NCBI GenBank assembly: GCA_028622995.1
Contig: JAJQJQ010000013.1
Span: forward strand, 2,480,001-2,544,000
Direction of reading: 5' to 3'
DNA length: 64,000 nucleotides
Origin: Panagrolaimus kolymaensis
Taxonomy: Eukaryota > Nematoda > Chromadorea > Rhabditida > Panagrolaimidae
Positions 36,271-47,750 of the stretch are shown here, one piece after another (the first letter of the stretch is position 1; every line of letters begins with the position of its first letter). The notes under the pieces are model-generated. The model made no database searches. It saw nothing but the letters and a program-made list of their open reading frames with translations, and was not told the DNA's origin. The position numbers and the translations under genes were made by a program.

Positions 36271-38551
36271 ATTTTTGTTATTCTATTTTTTCTGTCAAAG
36301 CCACAGCCACAGCCACAGTAAGCGCAACGCCAAAGTTCTCCGAAAGTTAATAATAAAAGTTATTTAACTTTTCCTTGGAAGAAATAATTTTATTTATATT
36401 AAAAATATTTTCTAAATTATTTATTATTTTCTTTGAAATTAAATACAAAAAACTTTGGTGAAACAATAGAAAATAATGAAGAGAAAAATGCAACTTTTTT
36501 GCATTAAGAAATTGTATTTTTGGAGAGTCCAGAAACTCCAATGAATATCTTTCTTTTTTTCGGAACTAAGTTTATTATTTTATGTCGTGAAAAAATATAT
36601 ACGATTAACTAGAAAAACACCCTTTCCATAACTTTCTGATAAGGAATTTAATCCATGAAAAAAATTAACTTCGTTGAACAAAGTTATTGGAGATGATAAG
36701 AAAAAAACATCAATTTTTATTTATTTGTTTAGTCTTTTCATTAAAAAAACTAAATAAGCAGAATTAAACATAAAGATTTTTGCTCTAATACCGATTAGGC
36801 CTCCGAACCAAATTTACACTTTTTTTATATACCTAAGTGCCTTAGTATCTTAATGAGGCTCTGTATTTTAGTAACTTAGTCTCAAGCTTAAGACTTAGTC
36901 TCATTTTCATTTGTAGCTATTTTTTCTATTTCCAGAATCTTGGACGTCTATTTTGTTTCTGACGCATAAAAAGATAAAAGAGCCTTGCGAATAAGCAACA
37001 TTGGATGTTTTTAGTAACGAAATTTTTTTATTCTTTAAAAATTATAAATTACGTCTGCATTTTGCGTTTCATTAGTTTTAAAAAATAAAGTTGCAATCTT
37101 GCAACATTTATTTGTTATGCTTTAATTACAGAAATTATTTAGCTTCTAACTGAAAAAAAAAAATTTGCGTAATAATGTTTTTTCTTCTTCTTTCCATTGT
37201 CTAAGAACGCTCATGCAACAATACATTAAAAAAAAACACATGATATTTACACTTTTTTGTTTTTAAATGTGGAACATTGCTGCCGCCACAAAAATTTTAT
37301 ATAAACTTTTATTTTTTTTTTTAATTATGGTAGCACTTTAGGCTTTTGAGAAATGTTTTTTTTGTCACAATAAAACATTTCAAACTTGAAATTCTATTGT
37401 CTCTAAAATAGTCTTCCAAGAAATTCCAAAACTATTATGTTTGCTTTTTTTCCTGTTTTATTGTTGCATTTTTAACTTTGAAAAAAAACTTTCCAACACA
37501 AATGACGACAAAAATTTATGAAACAAAAGCAATATTTTTTATTTTGAAATTATAATTTTAATATTGACGTGCCTTGAATACATGAAAAAAGAATAATAAA
37601 AAATTAAGTATAAATCTAATTCAAACAGGCAAAAACATAAACAATGGACTCTTTTTTTTTGAAGTCGGATATCCTACACAACATATTTGATTTTGCAGGA
37701 CTTTAGTACTTGGACAGGCTCTAGTTAAGAGTATTTTATTTTGCTAGTCATTCGGCGGAAATAATCGAATATCAATGACAAAGTTTTTATAGCTCTTGTG
37801 TATTTTCGATCAAACAGCGATAGAAAGTTTTAATTTTAAAAAAAAGTTATTCTTCTGGATCTAAATCATGAAAGATTGAAAAAAGCAAAACAAAAATGAA
37901 TGGTTTTAATTGTAAGGAAAAAAATTGGTAAACTCATGAATAATAAAAATCTTTGACAAATCTTCAAACAAACAGCTGTTGAATTTTTTTTATTTAAAAT
38001 TCCTTTTTATTTTTCAATTTCGATACTTTTGAAACTAACAATAAAGGTTTTATGCAAATTTTGTTATAGAATTTCCTGATTTATAAAAAATAAAATTTTA
38101 AATATGAAGCTTTTATTGGCATGCTATCCCAAACCTATGCAAAATACCCTCAAACGATAATCTCTCACTTTCATATGTATGAAGATCTACTCTCTTTCAT
38201 TCAAGTAGGTCAAAATGAATAAACAAGTTTTCTTTCGAAAGTCATTCTTAAAAATATATATCATTTCATTCTTATATTCCTTTTAATTTGCATTTTTTTG
38301 TATGCGCTTTTTGCCCCATTTAAAATTTTTAAATCCTTCCCTGATAATATATATTTTTTTTTATTATGTCGAGCTTCTTTTTTTTAATTTTCGATATAAC
38401 GAGCAAAAGTCCTTAAAACTAACCCCAAATATAATTTTAATTTTGAATATTCTAATATTTTGTTCTTTTTATTTAACCTTTATCAAGCTTTCTAACATCG
38501 TGAAACAATTTATTAATTAAATCTTTTTTTAAGATATTCCATATCATAACC
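36271..38551. other. Long intergenic region between divergent genes
   Basis: 2.3 kb with no gene I can support; plus-strand frames here are low-complexity. It must hold the promoters of receptor copy 4 (leftward) and the chromodomain gene (rightward). A TTAG-rich patch lies at 36795..36905. Confidence 0.5.
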
Positions 38552-39754
38552 ATGGTTTGTATTGTCAAAAAACGCGTCACGTTTGCTGATCAACAACAAA
38601 CAGAAAATGTTACACCAAAAGCTCCCAAGGAAAAGCCACGCCAATATGAAGTAGAAAAAATTCTTGGAAAGCGTGAACTAAAAAAAGGTGAAATTGATTA
38701 CAAACTTAGTTGGAAGGGATATTCATCAGAATTCGATATATGGGTACCAGAAGAAAATTTGGATTGTCCTGATTTATTGGAAGCATTTGAAAATCAGCTT
38801 CTTCTAAACCCACCAGCAAATAAAAAGAAACGTGGCCGTCCAGCTAAACGAGATCAAAATGAAGTTCCATCAAAACGAATTCGAACTTCGAGTTTGAAAA
38901 GTGCATCGAAAGCAACGAATGGCAAAAAGGATGCTACACCTATAACCCAACGAATGAAAGCTCGTACTACTACGTCTTTGGTTCAAACTGTTGTTCAAAC
39001 TCACGAAATACCTAATCAGCAACGTATTCCTCAAAATGAAGCTATATCTGAAACTCGCCGAACGAGAAGTCGTACTAATACTATGGTTCAACGCACTCCC
39101 ATTCAAACTCCTAAAATGAATAATCAGCCACCAATTGTTGAAGTTGAAGCTATGACTAATACTCGAACTACAAGATCTCATTCAATCGTTCGTGGTGAAA
39201 CTCGAATTACTGAAATTCCCAATTTGTTATCTTCAGCTAAAAGTAAGGATACTCCTGAAACTCGTCAAATTAGAACTCGAACCCCATCAACGATAGTCAA
39301 TAGCGGTCGAGCTCAAACTCATGAAGCGCCAAATCAAGTTGCAGGAGATAAAGCTACACCCAAAACTGCCGCTACAATAAGTCCTATCACTCGTATGATT
39401 CAAAGTGTTCGAGCTGAGATTCCTGTAATGCCAAATCAGCCTGCAATTGTTGCTGATATAGTTCCATTTCTTCGAAAGAGAACTCGTACCACAACTATGA
39501 ACAACAACGTTCGAAATCGAACTCATGAAGCGCCTAATCAAGTTTCAGGAGAAAAACCTCCACCAAAAACCGGTCAAATAGGAACAACTCCTCCTATTAC
39601 TGCTATAGAAATACTTCATACTCCAGGACTTCCTAATCAACCCATTGATATAGACGATGAAATTACAAGATTTGTAACTCGATCTACAAGAAGTCGCTCA
39701 ATAGCGATCCCGCGTGCTGTTCGAACTCGAACTTCAGTGCCTCAGCGTCATTGA
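38552..39754 (+). CDS. Chromodomain protein with RVxF-like and AT-hook motifs
   Basis: A single 400-residue exon. Residues 31-82 form an HP1/Polycomb-type chromodomain: YEVEKILGKRELKKGEIDY, then LSWKGYSSEFDIWVPEENLD. The three cage aromatics are Y32, W54 and Y57, so binding to methylated histone lysine is expected. Residue 7 onward reads KRVTF, which fits the RVxF dock for protein phosphatase 1. KKKRGRPAKR (91-100) is an AT-hook with a nuclear signal. The remaining 290 residues are basic and disordered, with a diverged 25-35-residue repeat built round TRTRxxT and (H)EAPNQ or IPNQ. Intronless, unlike most genes in the window, so it may be a retrocopy. Role in heterochromatin is inferred. Confidence 0.85.
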   Translation: MVCIVKKRVTFADQQQTENVTPKAPKEKPRQYEVEKILGKRELKKGEIDYKLSWKGYSSEFDIWVPEENLDCPDLLEAFENQLLLNPPANKKKRGRPAKRDQNEVPSKRIRTSSLKSASKATNGKKDATPITQRMKARTTTSLVQTVVQTHEIPNQQRIPQNEAISETRRTRSRTNTMVQRTPIQTPKMNNQPPIVEVEAMTNTRTTRSHSIVRGETRITEIPNLLSSAKSKDTPETRQIRTRTPSTIVNSGRAQTHEAPNQVAGDKATPKTAATISPITRMIQSVRAEIPVMPNQPAIVADIVPFLRKRTRTTTMNNNVRNRTHEAPNQVSGEKPPPKTGQIGTTPPITAIEILHTPGLPNQPIDIDDEITRFVTRSTRSRSIAIPRAVRTRTSVPQRH

Positions 39755-40242
39755 GTTATTAAGAATTAAAAAGAACAAGAATTATTTATATATCATTTGT
39801 TTTATTCATTATTTTTTTGTACATATTTATTTGTTTTATATTTTGTATTTTTTCAAGAATATTTTTTTAAATTTATTTTCACTCAAGCATATTGCTTTTC
39901 TTTTACAAAAAAAATTTATTCGATTAGAATTAATGCGTACATACTTTTCCAACTTTTTGTCAATTTTTTGTCATATTTTATACGAACTTTTTGCCATCTA
40001 TTTTGTTATTATTTATCAATATGTAAAAGTCTATGGACTTAAAAATAATTAAAGTTCATCATTACACTTCATTTTTTGGGCACCATTTTGCCGGAGAGGT
40101 AATACGCCATTTTGACAATAAGTATCGATTAATTATTTTATGGATTTTTTTTCAACTTTGCAACAACCTTGGTTTCCTCTCTGCTTTTCTATTTTTTATT
40201 TTACTTTTTGGTTCTTGTTTGCATTCGTTAAATTTTATTGAC
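39755..40242. other. Intergenic, no gene seen
   Basis: AT-rich; two plus-strand frames are low-complexity. The promoter of the next gene should be near 40200. Confidence 0.4.
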
Positions 40243-41315
40243 ATGGCCGATGAATCAACAAAGGTATGCATATATATTTCCTTTATCTTGTAAAAAATTG
40301 AAGTTTTATAATAAGTTTTAGGCATCCAAAAAATTTATTGAGTTATTTATTACCGATTCTAATAACACTGTCCATCATAAAGGCCCATGCAAAATTCTTA
40401 TTAATCGATACACCAAAGAGTTCTCAATAAAATTAAAAAATGAAGGTATTTTTTGAAGAGTAAAAATAAAGTTTGTAATATTGCTTTTACAGAGACCGAA
40501 GTGGCCAATTTTCAATTTGCCAGTGAATTTATTCCACAAAAAGTAAGTTTCTAAAAAATGTTGAGAAAAATAAGGTTGAAATGTTTTAGAATATTTTATG
40601 CATTTTTGGAACGAAAGAAAGTAATAAAAACGCATCATTAGTATTTGATTCAGAAGAAAAATGTAAAAAAGTTTATAATTTAATAACCAAAAATAATGCA
40701 AGTTTTTATTCTCTAAAAAAAATTAAGACCAAACTCAGAAAATTTTTTTATATTTATTTACTCTTTATAGGCAAAAATAAACATTTATAAAATGAAAGAA
40801 AAATTTGTTGAAAATTTCTTAATTCCATTATTTAAAACCGCCATGAATAGCGATGGAGCTCCAGAAATTATGATACAATTAGCAGATGATTTTGGAAATC
40901 GATGCTCTGATAAAGAACGAAATGAATTTGCTAAAATGATTATTGAAAAAGTTAATAATAAGAAGGCCCAAAATGGTGAAACACTTGAAAATTACGTTTC
41001 AACTTTGACTAAAATAAAAAAGCAAAAAATCAACTCAAACACTACTTCTGGAAATGACACTGACACAAGTGAATCAACAAAAGATGGTTCCAAAAAGTTT
41101 AATTTAGAAATTTTTTATTCGAAAGTTTAATAACTACGGTTTTTAGAATTTATAATTTGAGGAAGAGAACCCATCAAAATATGTCTTATTTGGATAACCT
41201 ATATTCAGACAGTGAAAGTGACTATAAAGAAGCTGAAAATGAAAGCCAAGATGATAGCTTCGATGAAAAAAATGCTAGAACCGATGAAGAAATTGATCTT
41301 GAGTTTTGCAAATAA
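40243..41315 (+). CDS. Unknown protein with possible PH/WH1-like N-terminus and acidic tail
   Basis: Probable exons are 40243..40263, 40322..40445, 40493..40542, 40590..about 40670, 40771..41096 and 41147..41315. The N-terminal part (ELFITDSNNTVHHKGPCKIL, then NILCIFGTKESNKNASLVFD) resembles the PH-fold, WH1-like start of PP4R3/SMEK or Ran-binding proteins, by strand spacing only. A helical stretch, FLIPLFKTAMNSDGAPEIM, follows. The last exon is strongly acidic and Ser-rich (YSDSESDYKEAENE). The 3' end of exon 4 is uncertain: GTTTAT at 40671 and GTATTT at 40641 both keep frame. A separate second gene starting at ATG 40792 cannot be excluded. Confidence 0.4.
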
Positions 41316-41680
41316 TTTTGTTTTTGAAAATTTTATTTTTTATTTTATTTGAGTAATAAAAAAAATTAAAATACAATAAAAAACCATAAAACGAAGTTTT
41401 CATAAAAAAAACTAACAAAGTTTTTTTGTGTGTTTATTTACATTCATTTATATTTTTGCCATCATTTTTTATAATTTGGCCAAACACACAGAGAAGCCAC
41501 TGTTGCATATTTCCTTCTAGTGGTTGTAATCCCAAAAACTTCAGTATTTATGGGAATTTTGGTTCCTTCTTCTTCACGTGTTTTTGTATTTTTGTCATTG
41601 TTTTTCTTTTCTTTCATCAATGAAATTTTTTATGACACCAATGATTCCATCTTCTTCTAATTATTTTCTTGTTTGTCTGA
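41316..41680. other. Spacer between convergent genes
   Basis: Plus-strand frame here is a chance frame. AT-rich, no feature seen. Confidence 0.4.
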
Positions 41681-42240
41681 TTAGATAATGCTATGACGCT
41701 TTGATCTTTTTGCTTTTCGTTTTTTCACCAAAACAATTTGAGATGATTCTGGGATGATTATTGGCGGAGAAGATGGCAACACATAATTATTATTATTTCT
41801 TTTAATATTTTTTAGTAGACATTGTTCCAAACCCGCTACTCTATTTCTTAAACATTCATCAATTTCATGTAAAGCTTTTTCATGCTTTTTTTCCATTGCA
41901 TCAAATTTTGAAATAAGTGAATGCATATTTTCTTCATCGTTAGCTTTAATTGAATTAATTGCAGCTTCTTTATCAATTTCAATAAGACCAGTTTCAAAAA
42001 ATGCGAAAATATGGAATTTAAACCTAAAAACAAAAAAAGAATTTAAAAAAACTAATATAATTTTTAAAAAAATTACCTTTGAAAATGAGGTTGAAAAATC
42101 CAAAATAAAAACTTAATAAATAACAAAAATAATGTGTAAATAAAACTACCTATAAGGTTTTCGCATATCGCTGTGAGATCAATTGTCAAATCTTCATTGC
42201 ATTGTTTTAATGGAACATTAGTAGTTGTTGAAGCTTCCAT
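41681..42240 (-). CDS. Small single-TM coiled-coil protein, copy 1
   Basis: Exons complement(42077..42240) and complement(41681..42023) give 168 residues. The start is MEASTTTNVPLKQC. A membrane segment (FIYTLFLLFIKFLFWIFQ) is followed by an intron at QR|F. Then comes a charged helical region (SLISKFDAMEKKHEKALHEI) likely to form a coiled coil. A Pro-rich patch (PSSPPIIIPESSQI) and a very basic C-terminus ending KRHSII complete it. It has the same plan as copy 2 at 43621. No known domain; it could be an ER or nuclear-envelope protein, but that is a guess. The segments EDLTIDL.AICENLI and the SKRHxSII end are the best conserved. Confidence 0.65.
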
Positions 42241-43620
42241 AATTTTAAAATGATTTACATAGCATACGTTAGCTAAAAGATAAAAATAAATGTATATTTC
42301 TTTTAATTTTTCCTGATAAAAAAGAGTAAAGAAAGAATATTCAAAATTTTGTTAGCTAAAATTTTTGCTGAACGCTTCTTCCAAAAAATACTTTTTTAAC
42401 TTCAAGACACTTACAGTAAGAATTAAAATTTCAGGTTTTAGCTAAAAATTTTGAAATTTTTTAAAATAATATAATAGGAACATATTTTTTTGTTGGGACA
42501 CTTACAGTAAGATTCTAAAATGTCAATTTTTTGCCATGATTTTCGAAAAAGTTTTTTTATGAATAATAAAGGCTCTAAGAATTAGAAGGCATACAAAGTT
42601 ACAATCTGTATTCAATCATAAAATAGCTAAATGCCTCTACCGAAATGTAAAATTATTACTGTAAAAAGACGTAAAACGAAAAACAAAGTAGTTCTATAAT
42701 GGGAGGAAGCGCCTGGTTAAAGTTATTCACCGAAGAATAGTAAAATTTTGGGTTTTTTTTCAAATAAAATAGCTGATTACTATCGTGGGAATAGTTTGGA
42801 AAGATTCAAATATCTATTTTCTATTCGCGACTTACTTTTTTTTCAAAAATTAAAATTAAATTTACCCAATCAAAATAATCTTCTTCCTTATTTTTCTTTT
42901 GATGACATTTCCTAGGACAACTAGAATCAAAGATGAAATAATTTTAATGAAATTATTTTACACTTTTATGTTTTGTTGTTGAAAAAAAACACTAAAAAAG
43001 TTGGAAAAGCTTGCTAGCAAGCACGTAGACCAATGTGATGATATGCGCAATAGGTGTGATTTTATTTTATTTTATTGCTTTCCAACTTTCTTATCACTTT
43101 TTTTTGTTTTGTTTTGTTTTGATGCACAACTATAGCTTTTTTGCTTCAAAGAGATCAAATTTTTTTTATTGCTTTAAAAAAATTTGATTTCCGGCTCTTT
43201 TTTTTATTACATTAATTAGGTCAAAATTTTAACTCATTTTTTACGGAGACTTTTTTATTTGAGGGAAAACACAACAACAAAAAATATTTATCAAAAAATG
43301 ATTCATTTTATAATAAATAAACAAAAAATTAAAAATGCAAACAAATTTTTTTTAGATTTTTTTCATTTGTTGTTTAATTATTACAAATTGTAAATGGTAG
43401 ATTTGAAAGGGTTCATTTATTTTGTGAAGTAATAATTTTTTTTATATCCAAACATTGTTGCTGTTTTGTAGCCAATAGAAATATGTACCAGTTATTTGAA
43501 AAGAATAGTTAAATAACAATAATTTCATTTCCCTATATTCCATTTCTCTCTTATTTCACGGAAAAAACTTCCATTTTTTCTTTGAATATTTAATTTTAAT
43601 TTCTATTCACGAGAGCTTGG
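42241..43620. other. Intergenic within the coiled-coil pair
   Basis: Promoter of copy 1 and 3' flank of copy 2. Two copies of GACACTTACAGTAAGA lie 90 bp apart (42410 and 42499). Otherwise AT-rich, no gene. Confidence 0.5.
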
Positions 43621-44197
43621 TTAAATAATGGAATGATGACGTTTTGAGTTTTTTGCTGCAGCTTTTTTTCTTTTTATTAAACCAATTTGAGCAGAATCTG
43701 GAATGGTTATTGGTGGCGCAGATGGAAATGGATAATCATTTTCATATTTATTATTATTTTTTGATGTTTGGCTGCTTTCTAAACCGGCCAATCTATTTTT
43801 TAAGCTTTCATCAATTTTATGAAGCTCGAATTCATGGTTTCTCTCCATTTCATCAAATTTTAAAATAAGCGAATGCAAATCTTCTTCATCGTGAGCTTTT
43901 TTAACCGCTTCTTGATCATCTTCAATGGTGGGAGTTCGAAAAATTGCAGAAATGTGAAGCTTGAATCTAAAAAAAATTAAAAAACCTTTAGAAAAAATAT
44001 ATATTTGTTATTTACCTTTGAACATGAGGTTGAAATACCCAAAATAAAAATTTAACAAATAACATAACGAAAGTCCAAATAAAACTGGCTATAAGATTTT
44101 CGCAAATTGCTGCTAAGTCGATTGTCAAATCTTCATGACATTGTTGCTGTTGTGGTTTGATATCTGCTGATGGAACATATGTATTCGAAATATGCAT
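43621..44197 (-). CDS. Small single-TM coiled-coil protein, copy 2
   Basis: Exons complement(44016..44197) and complement(43621..43966) give 175 residues. The start is MHISNTYVPS. It shares with copy 1 the motif EDLTIDLAAICENLIASF, the membrane segment, the intron at QR|F in phase 2, the helix SLILKFDEMERNHEFELHKI, the PSAPPITIPDSAQIGLI patch and a basic end KRHHSII. The two are tandem, same strand, about 1.4 kb apart. Conservation of both ends and the helix suggests a working protein family. No function recognised. Confidence 0.65.
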
Positions 44198-45151
44198 ATC
44201 TTAATAATTTACATGTAATAAAATTTTGCAACAACATCAAAACTAAAATATTTATCGTATAAATTTCTTAAAAAGGTTTAAAAGATTTTTAGAAAAAAGC
44301 AAAATAACTTACATTTTTAGAACTTTAAAGCAATAATGGCTGCTTTTTGTCTTAAGAAGAAAACAAAATATAAATAATATTTTTAAGTATCACATTAGAT
44401 GTCAAACAACAAAGGTATAGGTAGGAAAATTCAAACATTCTGTTTCTCTGTTTTTTTAGTCTCTTAAATTTGAAAAAAAAAATGACCTTTAATAAGTCCA
44501 ACTTGGGAGTGGAGGTATCGAAAACAAAAGTGAACTTCGAAAAAAACCAACAAAACAACTTTGAGCAAAAAAAATTTGCCAATTGCCCACCCTCACTTTT
44601 AAATATATAAAGAGAGATCGAAAACCAAGAATCGAATCAAAAAAAAATCAAATATTTTAATGAGACTTTCAGAAAACATTTTCTTCCTTTTTACAACAAT
44701 CTCCGTGAAATTCCCATTTTTCTTTTCCTGATTCAACCAATAATTAATAAAAAAAATTTAATTAAATTTATTCACGCTGAATGGTAATTAAAATGTCATT
44801 CATCAAAGAAACAAAAAATTACAGCGTTTGCTTTTCTTTTCAAATTTTTAGAGGTGTTACAACTAACGTTATTTTTTTTAAATATGCAACGAGAATAAAA
44901 TTCTCTCTTGTTAAGATAAAACACTTGGAACTTTTCTTACATAAATTTTAATATTTACTTGTTAATAATTGTGTTTAGTTTAAAAATTTTAAATCATTTT
45001 TATTTGGAGCGACGACATTAATAAAAAAAAACAAATAATCGTTTCATTACAAACAAAAAAACATACATAAAAATAAACAAGCACAAAAATTTTTGAATGT
45101 TAACTTTAAATTTGTAATATTTCAGCAAAAAGTGTCTTGAAAAAAAATTAA
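44198..45151. other. Intergenic, no gene seen
   Basis: AT-rich. A short TATATAAAG string at 44605 could be a TATA-like box, but no rightward gene start follows it. Confidence 0.4.
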
Positions 45152-45379
45152 TTATTTCCCTTTTTTCCACCAAGAATAAGCAGCAGCAGCCCCGGCGCCA
45201 ATCACGGCACCTTTAAGAATTTTCGTTCCTGTTCCACGTGTCTCTAGTTGTGGTTCAGAAAGTTTTGGATAGCTTACATCATTTTGGCGTCGAAATCTAT
45301 TTGGTTGTACTGCAGCGGATGTGAAAGTCGATGATAATAGAATAAATATGAAGAAAATAATAAAAGTTTTTGGGAACAT
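45152..45379 (-). CDS. Small secreted peptide precursor (75 residues)
   Basis: A single-exon frame with an ATG at 45379. The first 22 residues form a strong signal peptide (FIIFFIFILLSSTFTSA). A short segment ends in RFRR, a furin-like site, before QNDVSYPKLSEPQLETRG. The C-terminal 25 residues, starting GTKILKGAVIGAGAAAAY, are a Gly/Ala-zipper hydrophobic stretch ending in WWKKGK. That cationic-amphipathic end resembles membrane-active peptides, but a lone small membrane anchor fits too. The composition and processing site argue for a real gene despite its size. No neighbour suggests its role. Confidence 0.6.
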   Translation of the reverse strand: MFPKTFIIFFIFILLSSTFTSAAVQPNRFRRQNDVSYPKLSEPQLETRGTGTKILKGAVIGAGAAAAYSWWKKGK

Positions 45380-46221
45380 ATTTTTTTAAATTACAGATTA
45401 CTTCAGAAAATTAGAGAAAGACCGGAAACTTTGAAGAAGAAAATAGTAAGAAAGAATATGGTTTTTTGAGGAACTATGATGCTCGGCTTTTATATGGCGC
45501 ATGTTTATTTGAACTCTTTTTTAAAAGATTAAATAAACAACAATCATGAAATTCTGATAAAATAGAAGTTATTTTTCAGCAAAGTTTTGACAATATTTTC
45601 AAAATAAAAAATCACTGTTTTTCAGTGTATTTAACAAAAATAAACGATTGTTTTTCACGCAAAAATTTTTCCCGTCATTTTTTTCAAGCTCTAACTTGAA
45701 AAAAAAAATCGAAACATTGGAAATTAAGGGAGTCTTTAGCGATCAAGTAAATAAATAAAAAACTTCAAAAACCTATTTTCTTCACCCTCACTCAAATTTG
45801 TTTATTTACTTACATATGCATGCTTCCCGCGCTAGTTTTTTTCTTGTTGGTTAGTGGTAAACAAATAACATTTTTTGTTTAGAGATTTGTAGATTATTTT
45901 TGTTACCCGAACATCATTTTCAACTTATTTGGTTTCAATGAGTTTTCGAAAAACTAAATTTTAAATAAAAATTCGGTATGATTTTAGAGAATATTAAAAA
46001 AATCCATTCTAACTTTGCATAATGTCTAATGATCTGGTTTTTGATTACACTACATAAAATAAAAAAATTAAAAGTGAAATTTCAATTTTATTCTGATTCC
46101 GTGAAGAAAGAAAAAAACAGAAATAAAGAAGCAGGTGTTTTAAATTTTTGCTCAAAAAATATGTACATTTATAAAAACAAATAAGCTTCTTTCATTGATT
46201 TTATTGTAAATTTTTTTAAAA
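45380..46221. other. Intergenic, no gene seen
   Basis: Promoter of the peptide gene on the left; 3' flank of the receptor on the right. AT-rich, no feature seen. Confidence 0.4.
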
Positions 46222-47750
46222 TTAAATTTTACATGAACTTATTAAAGCTACTCGAGATTTTGGTTTTGAATTAAAAAATGATTTAACATAAATTCTATAA
46301 GGTTTTACAAAATGTAATAAACAACTGATATCTGCAACTATGTGCAACGACGCAATAGGAAATAAAAGGTTCGCAATCCAATTATGACTTGGTATTTGAA
46401 GGATAAAAAAAGTAGTAACAATAATTACAGGAACACCCAAAAATAATACTGAGTTTGCTAAATTTACTGTCATACTTCTAAAAAATATAATAAAAAATTA
46501 AAGTTTTATTATTTATAAATTTTTTAAAATGTCAATTTACTTGTGAAGCATTTTTTGTAAAGCATAAGTTCCTTTGGAAAGAATATTTTTAATTTTTTTC
46601 ATTCGGTAAAAGAATAATATATTTAAAATAATTATTATTATTCCTACTAAAACTATCCATGACAAAACTGTTGACATAAAAAGCAAATTATAAAATTCCG
46701 TTGAGGCATTTGAAAATAAATAAATGTTTATTGGAAAAATTTTATAAATTCCAGAAAACACTGGAATGTTTTGTCGATAAATTTCTTCATTTTCTTTGGG
46801 ATCATTGTATGTCCGTGCGAAAGGATCTTAAAAAGGTATGTATTTATTTTGATTTAAAAAAAATTTACATATTTTTAAGTAAAGAACCAGGTCTTCGACG
46901 AGGGATAAAAAAAATAGCAGAGATAAATATGCTTCGTTTTTGCTATAACCAAAATTTGTAAAGGAAACAAAAATTTGGCGGTGGAAGGCACGGAGACGAT
47001 GGCGGAGAAGCCAAAAACAGATATAGGGTATTTATAAAAACAAGTTTCCAGCTGCAGTTTTGGGAAAAGAAATCCCATTTAAAAACGTGCTATTATCGAC
47101 GGTCCATAAAAGTACTACTTTTTCTCATCCATTAAATGGACAGTAAAATAGCGCAAAAAAATCCGCCAAATATTGTTTAGGTTTTCTTTAGGAAAAGTGA
47201 GTGAGCATTTCTGCAGCTAAGACTTACAACTAAAATATAACCACTTACATGATATTAAAAGCGATATAAATATATTAAAACTTCCATATAAAATAAAAAT
47301 ACCAATGATATGTTTGGATGTAATTAAAAAGTTAGTATTAAATACCATAAAAACTCGAAAACAAAATCCAAATATAAAAGAAACTATTGCTCCGGTTACT
47401 GAAAAAATGAGCACTATTGTTAATGGATACAACCATGATTGATGTAAAGGAAAGTGAGAATAAATGGTTATCAATGGAAGAGGAAATAAAACTATAGGAT
47501 TCAATACAAATATACTTAATTCTGCCACCATATTACAAGTTAATTGAAGAAGTATCGTATATTTAAACATTTTCATAGCTTTAGTGGATTTTTTAATTAT
47601 AACATAAATAATAAAAATATACAAAATTGATGAAATAGGAAATAAGATATCGATTAATAATCGAGAATAATATTGAAATGTTGGATAATAAATTTCGTCC
47701 AAAGTTAAATTTTCCATTCGAGATAGCGATTCAATTTTTGAGTATTCCAT
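46222..47750 (-). CDS. Str/Srh-superfamily chemoreceptor, inverted paralogue of the gene at 15435
   Basis: Exons complement(47249..47750), (46541..46826) and (46222..46477) give 347 residues. The start is MEYSKIESLSRMENLTLDEI, aligned with METPQKIPSLSQWGNLTLDE of the other copy. The middle exon begins PFARTYNDPKENE, against PFAFTYNDPKESE there, and is again 286 bp. The end is HIVADISCLLHFVKPYR. Intron 1 is 422 bp and holds a GGCGGTGGAAGG-type GC-rich patch, unlike its 210-bp counterpart. All motifs of a working receptor are present. Confidence 0.75.

Noticed and set aside
36300..36320. CCACAG tandem run
   Set aside because: Only three units; too short to be meaningful beyond a note.
42410..42515. 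Two copies of GACACTTACAGTAAGA as a regulatory pair
   Set aside because: Short, no position relative to a start that suggests function; could be chance in a repeat-rich spacer.
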